A stretch of DNA of 9,831 nt from an uncultured Collinsella sp. (GTDB taxonomy: Bacteria; Actinomycetota; Coriobacteriia; Coriobacteriales; Coriobacteriaceae), in the NCBI GenBank assembly GCA_902495955.1, contig CABUZE010000020.1, positions 1 through 9,831 of the forward strand, read 5' to 3'. Under the pieces are notes generated by a model. It ran no database searches. It saw only the letters and a program-made list of their open reading frames with translations, and had not been told where the DNA came from. Shown piece after piece: positions 1 through 6,553 of this stretch. The translations under genes were made by a program, and so were the position numbers. How positions within the stretch are numbered: position 1 is the stretch's first letter; every line of letters starts with the position of its first letter.

Positions 1-1216
1 TGCCCTCGTCGACATCGTCGTTGTAGCTTTGGTCGATGGTGCCGACCTCGAGGCCGGCTTCCTTGATCAGCTCGACGGCAGTCTGCTGGTCCTTGCCCAG
101 CACGTCGGGCACGGTGACCTGCTCGCCGCCAAAGAGTCCTGTGGCAAAGGCCACCACGATGCCGATGACGGCAACCGCTGCCACCACGGCGGCGATGATC
201 TTGTTCTTGTTGGATTTGGGCTCTTCGACCTCGTAGGAGCCGGTGGAGCCCGAAACCGAGCTACGGGCGGTATTCTGGCCGCTCACGCCCGAGACGGGAC
301 GCACCATGGCGCGCGTCTGATCGGAAAGCTCGCGAGTCTTGGTGGCGCCCAACTCACCGGGGGCACCGATGATGCGCGTGGGCTCCGAGACGTTGACGGC
401 ACGGCCCGACAGGTAGCTGTTGAGCACCTGACGCAGCTCGTCGGCGGTCTGGAAGCGGTTTGCCGGGTCCTTCTCCATGCACTTGAGGATGATGCGCTCA
501 AGGTCGGCGTCGACACCGGAGTTGATCTGGCTCGGCGGAATAGGCAGCTCGTTGACCTGTTTGAGTGCGACCGAGATGGCGTCGTCACCGTCAAAGGGAA
601 CGCGGCCGGTGGCGCACTCGTACATCACGACGCCCAGGGAGTAGATATCAGAGGTGGGACCGAGGTCCTGGCCGCGCGTTTGCTCGGGGCTTACGTAGTG
701 GGCGGTGCCCAGTACATTGTTGTCCTGCGTGAGGTGGCTGTTCTTGGCGCGTGCGATGCCAAAATCCATTACCTTGATGTTGCCGTCGGGCAGCACCATG
801 ATGTTTTGCGGCTTGATGTCGCGGTGGATAATCTCGTGCTTGTGTGCGACCGAAAGCGCGGAGCTGATCTGCGAGCCGATCTGTGCGACCTTCTTGGGAT
901 CGAGGGCGCCGTGGCTCTTGATGCCGCTCTTAAGGTCGGTACCGCGCAGGTACTCCATGACGATGTAATAGGTGTCGCCGTCCTTGCCCCAGTCGTAGAC
1001 GCCCACGATATAGGGGGAGGACAGGCCGGCCGCTGCCTGGGCCTCCTGCTTAAAGCGGGCGGCGAAGGTGGCGTCGCCGGCATACTGCGGCAGCATGATC
1101 TTGACGGCAACCGTGCGGTCGAGGACCTGATCCTGTGCACGGAAGACGGTCGCCATACCGCCCGTTCCCACCTTATCCTTAAGGAGGTATCTTCCCCCGA
1201 GGACCCTCTGTTCCAT
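1..1216 (-). CDS. pknB: PknB-type PASTA Ser/Thr protein kinase (partial, C-terminus beyond the left edge)
   Basis: Transmembrane Ser/Thr kinase thought to sense cell-wall fragments or lipid II through extracellular PASTA repeats and to phosphorylate growth and division proteins. 405 codons are visible. The kinase domain spans about residues 10-270: Gly-rich loop GTGGMATV at 17-24, VAVK with Lys39, HRDIKPQN with catalytic Asp133, DFG at 151-153, and the SPE motif near 176-178. A juxtamembrane segment rich in Ser/Thr (about 270-335) holds Thr-Arg pairs at T280, T294 and T301. One membrane helix lies at about 340-362. The first PASTA repeat starts near 367 (VTVPDVLGKD) and is cut by the window edge. 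The activation loop reads LTQDNNVLGTAHY: Thr163 aligns with M. tuberculosis PknB Thr171, but the position of Thr173 is Asp165. The ATG at 1216 is chosen because AGGAG lies 5 nt upstream; an in-frame ATG at 1231 precedes that ribosome binding site. It is the last cluster gene seen, 132 bp after rodA-pbpA. Confidence 0.95.
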   Translation of the reverse strand, partial: MEQRVLGGRYLLKDKVGTGGMATVFRAQDQVLDRTVAVKIMLPQYAGDATFAARFKQEAQAAAGLSSPYIVGVYDWGKDGDTYYIVMEYLRGTDLKSGIKSHGALDPKKVAQIGSQISSALSVAHKHEIIHRDIKPQNIMVLPDGNIKVMDFGIARAKNSHLTQDNNVLGTAHYVSPEQTRGQDLGPTSDIYSLGVVMYECATGRVPFDGDDAISVALKQVNELPIPPSQINSGVDADLERIILKCMEKDPANRFQTADELRQVLNSYLSGRAVNVSEPTRIIGAPGELGATKTRELSDQTRAMVRPVSGVSGQNTARSSVSGSTGSYEVEEPKSNKNKIIAAVVAAVAVIGIVVAFATGLFGGEQVTVPDVLGKDQQTAVELIKEAGLEVGTIDQSYNDDVDEG

Positions 1217-1221
1217 TCCTG

Positions 1222-1226
1222 CTCCT
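1222..1226 (-). promoter_or_regulatory. Ribosome binding site that decides the pknB start
   Basis: The minus strand reads AGGAG five bases before the ATG at 1216. A second in-frame ATG at 1229-1231 lies upstream of this Shine-Dalgarno sequence and has no comparable site of its own, so the downstream ATG is the likelier start. Confidence 0.7.
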
Positions 1227-1250
1227 AACATAACTATTCGCTCAACGATG

Positions 1251-1271
1251 TGTGTGGTACCAAATGTGTGG
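1251..1271 (-). repeat. Short direct repeat CCACACA x2 around a TGGTACCA palindrome
   Basis: The minus strand carries CCACACA at 1265-1271 and again at 1251-1257, a start-to-start spacing of 14 bp. An 8-bp palindrome TGGTACCA (1255-1262) overlaps the pknB-proximal copy, and a related CCACACG lies slightly upstream (1283-1289). It sits 35-55 bp before the pknB start, so it could be a protein-binding site, but a repeat this short can arise by chance. Confidence 0.25.
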
Positions 1272-1348
1272 CCGCTGGGGCCGTGTGGCGCGTTGCCGCT
1301 AGCTCATCGGCCGTGGCGTGCCCCAAGTATCCGCCTTGATCACGGGCA

Positions 1349-4219
1349 TCACGCTCCCTGTGCGGCGAGCGCCGCGGTCAGGACGATGCCGGCAATCTTG
1401 GCCGCCTTGACGTCGTGTTTGTCGTAATCCTCCAGGGCCACCGAGATGGCAACCGTGGGTGAATCGTAAGGTGCAAAGCCAACAAACATAGAGTTGACGT
1501 TGGTGCCGCCGGTCTCGGCCGAACCGGTCTTGCCGGCAACCTTGACGCCCGGAATTTGGGCATCGGTGCCGGTGCCGGACTGGACGACGGCGAGCATGGC
1601 CTGCTTGACCTGGTCGGCCGTGGCAGAGCTGACAGCCTGGCCCAGCGAGCGGGACTGCGTGGTCTTAACCACGGTCCCGTCCGGGGCGAGTATCTGTGAC
1701 ACAAAGAACGGGTCCATGACCACGCCGCTGTTGGCGATAGCGGCAGCGATCACGCAATTCTGCATGACGGTGGTCTGCGGGCCAGGTGTGTGGTCTATGC
1801 CGACGGGCTGGCCGGCGCCTGCCCAAGCGGTCTCCCACTCGGTCATAAGCGAAGGGTCGGCCATGATGGAAGCCGCGGTGGTCAGATCCTGACCGAGCTT
1901 TTGACCGTAGCCAAAGGCGTTGGCAAACTGGACGAGCGAGTTGGCGCCGACCTCGTTGGCCACCTGGCCAAAGACGACGTTAGACGACACGGCGAAGGCC
2001 TGCTGCAGGCTGATGGTTCCGTAGCTTTCGTTGGCGTAGTTGGTGACCGGCGCGTTGCCGATGTCCATGGAGCCGGGCGCCTGGTACGTGCTGGTAAGGC
2101 TGGCGGTGCCGGTTTCGAGCGCCGCGGAGAGCGTGACGACCTTAAAGGTCGAGCCCGGGGTGTAGAGCGCGTCCATGGCGCGGTCGTACATGGAGCCGTC
2201 CTCGCCACCGCCCGACTGCATCAGGGCATCGATGTTGGTGTTGTCATAGGTGGGCGAGCTCGCGCACGCAAGGACCGCACCGGTACGCGGATCCATGACC
2301 ACCACAGCGCCCTTAAAGCCCTTGAGCGCCTGCTCGGCAGCCGTCTGGATGCGCGAGTCGATGGTGAGCTTGGCGGTATTGCCCGGCTGGGTCTGCCCCG
2401 CGAGCGACGCGATGGCGTTGTTCCAGCTGGAGTAATCCTTGGAGCCGGTGAGCGTATCGTTCATGACGCTCTCGATGCCGGCGGTGCCGTATTGCTGGCT
2501 CACGTAGCCCACCACGTGCGCGGCCATGTTGCCGTTGGGGTAGGAACGGGCGTAGGTGCCGTCCTCCTGCTGCAGCGACTCGGCTAGTGTCACGCCGTCG
2601 GACGTGATGATGGAGCCACGCTGGATGTACTTGGAGCGGGCGATGGTGTGGTTGTTGGTCGGCATGTCCTGATAGTCCTTCGCCTTGATGACCTGGACAT
2701 AGGTGAGGTTGCCGATAAGGATGGCGAACAGCGCCGTAAAGGCAAACACGGCACGAGTCAGACGGTTGGCAAGCGCCACGCGGCCGAGCACGCCGGACTC
2801 AGGCGTGTCGAGCAGGCGACGACGCATGCGAGAGCCCGCGGAGTGGTTGCCGTGGCTGTAGGAAGGCACGTTGACAAAACGCGTACCGGTCGGGGCAGCG
2901 GCGGATGCGACCTGGTCATCGGTGATGGCGGCCATGGTGCCGGTGCCGGTGAGCTCGGCTTCGCGTCCGGTTGCCTCGTCGCCGGCGCGCAGCAGCAGCG
3001 CGACGATGATAAAGCTCGCCAGCAGCGAGGAGCCGCCCTGGCTCATAAAGGGCAGGGTGACGCCGGTCAGCGGGATCAGGCGGGTTACGCCGCCAACGAT
3101 TAAGAATGCCTGGAAGCTGATGGCCGCCGTAAGGCCGGTCGCGCTAAAGGCGGCAAGGTCGGACTTGGCGCGGGCTGCCGTGGTGAGGCCACGCACGGCA
3201 AAAAGCATAAACAGGATGAGCACGGCGCCGCCGCCCAAAAGGCCCATTTCCTCGCCGATGGCCGAGAAGATGAAGTCGGACTCGACGACGGGGATGTTGT
3301 TTGCCATGCCGTTGCCGATGCCGACGCCAACCAGGCCGCCGTCAGCCAGTGAGTAAAGTGACTGTACGATCTGGTAGCCCTGGCCCTGGGCATCCTTAAA
3401 CGGATCGACCCAGACCTGAAAGCGCACTTGCACGTGCGACAGGAACTTGTAGGCGCCCACGGCTCCAACGGCCAGCAGCGCAAGGCCGATGATGACGTAC
3501 GAAAAGCGTCCCGTGGCAACATAGAGCATCAGCAAAAAGATGGTGTAGAACAGGACGGCCGAGCCCAGGTCGCGTTCGAAGACGACGATGAGCAGGCACA
3601 CGCCCCACACGGCAAACAGCGGCAGCAGCAGGCGGAAGCGCGGAATCTTGAGGCCCAAGATCTTGCGGTTGGAGATGGAGAGCAGCTCGCGGTTCTCGGC
3701 CAGATAGCCTGCCAGGAACAAGACGATGAAGACCTTGGCGAACTCGCCGGGCTGGATGGTGAAGCCCGCGATGCGAATCCACAGCTTGGAGCCCGAGATC
3801 GTGGTGCCGATAAAGATCGGCAGCATCAGCAGGATGATGCCGATAATGCCAAAGGTGTACTTGTAGCGCATGACCACGTCGAGGTTCTTGACCAGTGCGA
3901 GCGTTCCCACCATGAGCGCCACCGAGACAAACAAGATGATGAGCTGCGAGATGGCGAGGTCGGGGGCCAGGCGCGTCACGAATGTGATGCCGATGCCCGA
4001 GAGCACAAAGACGATGGGCAGGATGGCGGGATCGGCGCCGGGCGCCAGGATGCGTACGGCGATATGCGCCGCGGCGAAGGCGGCGAACAGGCCGATCGGC
4101 ACGGCGAGCGTCTCAAAGGAAATCGTGGCACCCGCGGTGAGCACGTACATCGCATAGAGCAGGATGACGGGGAACGCCGAGGCGATGAGCAAGAGCAGTT
4201 CGGTGTTGCGGCGACTCAT
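1349..4219 (-). CDS. rodA-pbpA: RodA/FtsW (SEDS)-PbpA fusion: peptidoglycan glycosyltransferase plus transpeptidase
   Basis: A 956-residue membrane protein joining two normally separate partners of peptidoglycan synthesis. Residues 1-411 are a SEDS polymerase of about 10-12 membrane helices that links lipid II into glycan strands. It has the family signature WVDPFKDAQGQGYQIVQSL (270-288), the GGLVGVGIGNG loop (294-304), SDFIFSAIGEE with probable catalytic Asp315, and LPFMSQGGSS (389-398). A cytoplasmic linker of about 75 residues (412-486) leads to a new membrane helix (about 489-510) and a class B PBP of the PbpA type. The PBP has RGSIITSDG (534-542), the active-site STFK with Ser690 and Lys693, SSN at 745-747 and KTG at 897-899. 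All three PBP motifs are intact, so both halves look active. The start at 4219 is preferred over upstream in-frame starts (open to 4345) because it has a strong ribosome binding site and avoids a long overlap with the phosphatase gene. The order rodA then pbpA is the same as for the separate genes in M. tuberculosis, so loss of the stop between neighbours explains the fusion. Confidence 0.95.
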   Translation of the reverse strand: MSRRNTELLLLIASAFPVILLYAMYVLTAGATISFETLAVPIGLFAAFAAAHIAVRILAPGADPAILPIVFVLSGIGITFVTRLAPDLAISQLIILFVSVALMVGTLALVKNLDVVMRYKYTFGIIGIILLMLPIFIGTTISGSKLWIRIAGFTIQPGEFAKVFIVLFLAGYLAENRELLSISNRKILGLKIPRFRLLLPLFAVWGVCLLIVVFERDLGSAVLFYTIFLLMLYVATGRFSYVIIGLALLAVGAVGAYKFLSHVQVRFQVWVDPFKDAQGQGYQIVQSLYSLADGGLVGVGIGNGMANNIPVVESDFIFSAIGEEMGLLGGGAVLILFMLFAVRGLTTAARAKSDLAAFSATGLTAAISFQAFLIVGGVTRLIPLTGVTLPFMSQGGSSLLASFIIVALLLRAGDEATGREAELTGTGTMAAITDDQVASAAAPTGTRFVNVPSYSHGNHSAGSRMRRRLLDTPESGVLGRVALANRLTRAVFAFTALFAILIGNLTYVQVIKAKDYQDMPTNNHTIARSKYIQRGSIITSDGVTLAESLQQEDGTYARSYPNGNMAAHVVGYVSQQYGTAGIESVMNDTLTGSKDYSSWNNAIASLAGQTQPGNTAKLTIDSRIQTAAEQALKGFKGAVVVMDPRTGAVLACASSPTYDNTNIDALMQSGGGEDGSMYDRAMDALYTPGSTFKVVTLSAALETGTASLTSTYQAPGSMDIGNAPVTNYANESYGTISLQQAFAVSSNVVFGQVANEVGANSLVQFANAFGYGQKLGQDLTTAASIMADPSLMTEWETAWAGAGQPVGIDHTPGPQTTVMQNCVIAAAIANSGVVMDPFFVSQILAPDGTVVKTTQSRSLGQAVSSATADQVKQAMLAVVQSGTGTDAQIPGVKVAGKTGSAETGGTNVNSMFVGFAPYDSPTVAISVALEDYDKHDVKAAKIAGIVLTAALAAQGA

Positions 4220-4227
4220 AAGCGGCA

Positions 4228-4235
4228 CTCCCTTT
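4228..4235 (-). promoter_or_regulatory. Ribosome binding site that decides the rodA-pbpA start
   Basis: The minus strand reads AAAGGGAG, starting right after the phosphatase stop codon and 8 nt before the ATG at 4219. It favours that ATG over the in-frame extension to 4345, whose extra 42 residues are a Pro/Arg/Lys-rich sequence read from inside the phosphatase gene. Confidence 0.75.
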
Positions 4236-6134
4236 CTAATTCTTATCGGAGGCTTCGGCCTCGGCTGACTGTTCGGCGGTTTTCTCGGAATCTGACTCGG
4301 AGGTGGATTCCTGATTGGTGTTGTCGCGAATCGTTTGCGCGTCAATCACCTGACGGGTCTGCTCTTCGTCAATCTGATGGCGGTACTTGGAAATGGTGTC
4401 CTGCGCATCGTCGACACTCGTTTGCGGAATGCCTGCCTTCAGGCGGTTTTGCGTGTCTTCGGGCAGGTCGGACAGCTTGATGCTGGTTTCGCTTTCGAGC
4501 CAGTGGAGCTCGACCCCGAGCGTCTTGCCGGGCAGGCCGCGCCAGACGGCGACATTGCCGTGGTAGGTTCCCAAGTAATAGGAGCTGGTGACGCCCGTGT
4601 ATGCCCAGATGCCTGCTATCAGCACAAAGACAAGGGCCAAGACGGTGGCGATGGTGACATTGCGGCGTCGGACGCGTTTTGCCTCGCGCATGACGCCGTC
4701 GTCGACCAGGTCGACGACCACCACGGTCACATTGTCGTGGCCGCCGGCGGCGAGCGCCGCGTCCACCAAGTTGTCGACACAGATCTGTGCGCTCGAGGAC
4801 TGCGTAGCGATGTTCTCGATATCGCTATCGGGAATCATGCTCGAAAGACCGTCGGAGCACAGAATCAGGCGGTCGCCTTCCTCGATGTGCAGGGTAAAGT
4901 GGTCGGCATACATAGCGGGATCCGAGCCCAGCGCGCGGGTGATGACCGAGCGGTTGGGGTGGACGCGGGCCTCGTCGGCCGTAATCTCGCCGGCATCCAC
5001 GAGCTCCTCCACGTAGGAATGGTCGCGGGTCACGCGGATGAGCGTACCCTCGTGGAGCAGGTAGGCGCGCGAGTCGCCCACGTGGGCGATGGCGAGCGTG
5101 TCGTTTTCGATGTAGGCGCAGGTGGCCGTGCATCCCATGCCGGGTTTGCCCAGGCCGTTGAGGGCGGCCTCGATCACGGCGGCGTTGGCGGCCTCGACGG
5201 CTGCGGCCAGGCGCGCGGCGTCGGCGGACTGCGGCGCCGTCTTGGCGATGGTTTCGACGGCGATGGAGGATGCCACCTCGCCGGCGGCGTGTCCTCCCAT
5301 GCCGTCGCACACGCAAAAGAGCGGCGACTGCACCAGATAGGAGTCCTCATTGTGCGGGCGCACACATCCGACGTCGGAGCGGGCGCCCCACATAAGCTGT
5401 GTGGTGGTGCCGGCGTCGTAGGTCGAGTCGGTCTCGATGCGCTCGTCGGTCAGCGGCTCAAAGCTCATGGTCGAGCCGGGATCTTTGAGCTTTGCCTCCA
5501 CGGCGGCGACATCGATCTCGGCGGTGTCGCCGGGGGAGACGGTGTCGGCATCGTTGCCCGACTCGGCGTCGGAGACGTCCGGAAGGTTGAGATCTTCGGT
5601 TGCGCGGTCGGCGGGATCGCCGTCCTGCTGCGGCTCGACAGCCGTCGGCTCGGGCGTCGCAAAGTGCGACGGCGCGGGCGTGCTCTGGGGTTGAGCGGAG
5701 GGCTCGGGAGCTGCGGCGGGCGCGGCAACGGGCTGCTCGACTTCGGCAGGCGTTGCAGATGCGGGTGCCGCCTCGCTTGCCGGGGCGACGGGGAATACCG
5801 GCGCGGCAGGCTCGGGGGCTGCAAACACGGCAGCGCTCTCGTTAATCGCCTCGGCGACGGGCTCGGCAAAGTGAGCCGGCGCGGGCGGTGCCTCCGGTTC
5901 CGCGGGCTGCTCGGCAGCGTGCGCGCCGATAGGGGCGTCGAGCTGCTCGGTGCCGGCGTCCTCGTCATCGACGAGTGCCGGATATTCTTGAGTTACATGC
6001 GAAAGAGGCAGGGAGAACACGGTGTCCTCGGGCTCCACGGTCGCAGGGCGCGCCGGAGCGGCATGAGCCGGCGCAGCTGCGGGGGCAGTTGGCGTCTCGG
6101 GCATGGTTGCGGACTTGTTCTCCTCGTCGATCAT
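4236..6134 (-). CDS. pstP: PstP-like PP2C Ser/Thr protein phosphatase with long N-terminal extension
   Basis: A 632-residue metal-dependent (PPM/PP2C) phosphatase, expected to reverse phosphorylation by the cluster kinases at the membrane. Residues 1-245 are a low-complexity Pro/Ala/Glu-rich arm. The catalytic domain covers about 246-478 with RPHNED (259-264), DGMGGH (277-282), GDSR (353-356), SDGL (427-430) and GGHDN (464-468), so the metal-binding acidic residues are present. A basic KRVRRR patch precedes one membrane helix at about 492-512. The remaining 120 residues are extracytoplasmic and include YYLGTYHGNVAVWRGLPG, which resembles the outer part of mycobacterial PstP, then an acidic Ser/Glu-rich tail. 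The ATG overlaps the stop of the upstream FHA gene (ATGA), with AAGGTG upstream, so translation is probably coupled. Typical PstP proteins begin almost directly with the phosphatase domain, which makes the long N-terminal arm unusual. The arm has two similar modules, PAPAHFAEP (84-92) and PAPSHFATP (153-161). Confidence 0.93.
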   Translation of the reverse strand: MIDEENKSATMPETPTAPAAAPAHAAPARPATVEPEDTVFSLPLSHVTQEYPALVDDEDAGTEQLDAPIGAHAAEQPAEPEAPPAPAHFAEPVAEAINESAAVFAAPEPAAPVFPVAPASEAAPASATPAEVEQPVAAPAAAPEPSAQPQSTPAPSHFATPEPTAVEPQQDGDPADRATEDLNLPDVSDAESGNDADTVSPGDTAEIDVAAVEAKLKDPGSTMSFEPLTDERIETDSTYDAGTTTQLMWGARSDVGCVRPHNEDSYLVQSPLFCVCDGMGGHAAGEVASSIAVETIAKTAPQSADAARLAAAVEAANAAVIEAALNGLGKPGMGCTATCAYIENDTLAIAHVGDSRAYLLHEGTLIRVTRDHSYVEELVDAGEITADEARVHPNRSVITRALGSDPAMYADHFTLHIEEGDRLILCSDGLSSMIPDSDIENIATQSSSAQICVDNLVDAALAAGGHDNVTVVVVDLVDDGVMREAKRVRRRNVTIATVLALVFVLIAGIWAYTGVTSSYYLGTYHGNVAVWRGLPGKTLGVELHWLESETSIKLSDLPEDTQNRLKAGIPQTSVDDAQDTISKYRHQIDEEQTRQVIDAQTIRDNTNQESTSESDSEKTAEQSAEAEASDKN

Positions 6135-6547
6135 CGACGGTTCACCTTCATGACCACGTCGCCAATCTGGACCTCGTCACCCTCGCGCAGCGTTGCGGGC
6201 TCCACCAGCTGACGGCCGTTAACGAGCGTGCCGTTCAGCGAGTTGAGGTCTTCGATGATGAGTGCCGGGCCCTGCAGCGAAAAGCGTGCGTGCGAGGCCG
6301 AAACAAACGGTTCGTTGATGCAGATGTCCGAGGACGGCGAGCGGCCCACGATGACGGGGCCGAGCATGTCTACATGGATGCCACGGATGCCGCGCGGACC
6401 CTTGTCCACATCGATCGTCCAGATAGCGGAGTCGCGGCGCTGGCCGCGTACGAGTCCCACGCCGGTTTTCATGACGGCGAACAGGAAGATGTAGAGCAGG
6501 GCGACCAGGACGATGCGGCCTGCAAAAAGGACGATATCGATGTTCAT
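6131..6547 (-). CDS. fhaB: FhaB/FipA-like membrane-anchored FHA-domain protein
   Basis: A 138-residue protein with one N-terminal membrane helix (about 6-26) and a cytoplasmic FHA domain (about 58-136) that should bind phosphothreonine peptides. Conserved FHA positions are visible: Gly68-Arg69-Ser70, the Ser83/His86 pair in VSASH, and Asn102/Asn105 in LNSLNGTLVNG. In mycobacteria the equivalent FhaB (FipA) links division proteins to PknA/PknB signalling; here its location suggests it reads marks made by the cluster kinases near the RodA-PbpA protein. It starts at the ATG at 6547, 6 bp after the fhaA stop. Its ribosome binding site AGGGGA overlaps the last codons of fhaA, and its stop overlaps the phosphatase start by 4 bp. 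Size and architecture are normal for the family. Confidence 0.93.
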   Translation of the reverse strand: MNIDIVLFAGRIVLVALLYIFLFAVMKTGVGLVRGQRRDSAIWTIDVDKGPRGIRGIHVDMLGPVIVGRSPSSDICINEPFVSASHARFSLQGPALIIEDLNSLNGTLVNGRQLVEPATLREGDEVQIGDVVMKVNRR

Positions 6548-6553
6548 AAGCGA

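Larger units (their letters stand above)
1217..1348 (-). other. 132-bp intergenic region between rodA-pbpA and pknB, with a possible hairpin
   Basis: This is the longest untranslated gap within the cluster; the other junctions are overlaps or gaps of 6-16 bp. Immediately after the rodA-pbpA stop, the minus strand can fold into a hairpin over 1319-1348: TGCCC pairs with GGGCA and an inner CAAG pairs with CTTG, with a 5-nt bulge on one side and a 7-nt loop. No T-tract follows, so it is not a standard intrinsic terminator; attenuation, transcript processing or no function are all possible. A second weak stem (GCCG/CGGC, 9-nt loop) lies just downstream. I see no convincing -35/-10 pair, although an internal promoter for pknB would be plausible here. 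Confidence 0.35.

Noticed and set aside
29..1228. Long open frame on the plus strand opposite pknB, with similar ones at 3428-4480, 4335-6212, 5975-7585 and 8383-9435
   Set aside because: These are antisense shadows produced by high-GC codon bias. Their translations are low-complexity and match no family, while the opposite strand carries recognisable domains throughout.
1299..1349. A 16-codon minus-strand ORF (MPVIKADTWGTPRPMS) whose ATG overlaps the rodA-pbpA stop as TGATG
   Set aside because: It is too short to judge, has no recognisable motif and overlaps the predicted hairpin. Coupled translation is possible but nothing beyond the overlap supports it.
2740..3000. Possibility that the RodA-PbpA fusion is a sequencing artefact
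   Set aside because: The linker frame is continuous, its composition is like other linkers in the cluster, and both flanking domains are complete. One missed base would shift the frame rather than join the genes cleanly, unless compensated; a miscalled stop codon cannot be fully excluded.
4220..4345. 42-residue N-terminal extension of the RodA-PbpA frame
   Set aside because: It lies inside the phosphatase gene, has a Pro/Arg/Lys-rich composition typical of out-of-frame reading, and is bypassed by a good ribosome binding site before the ATG at 4219.
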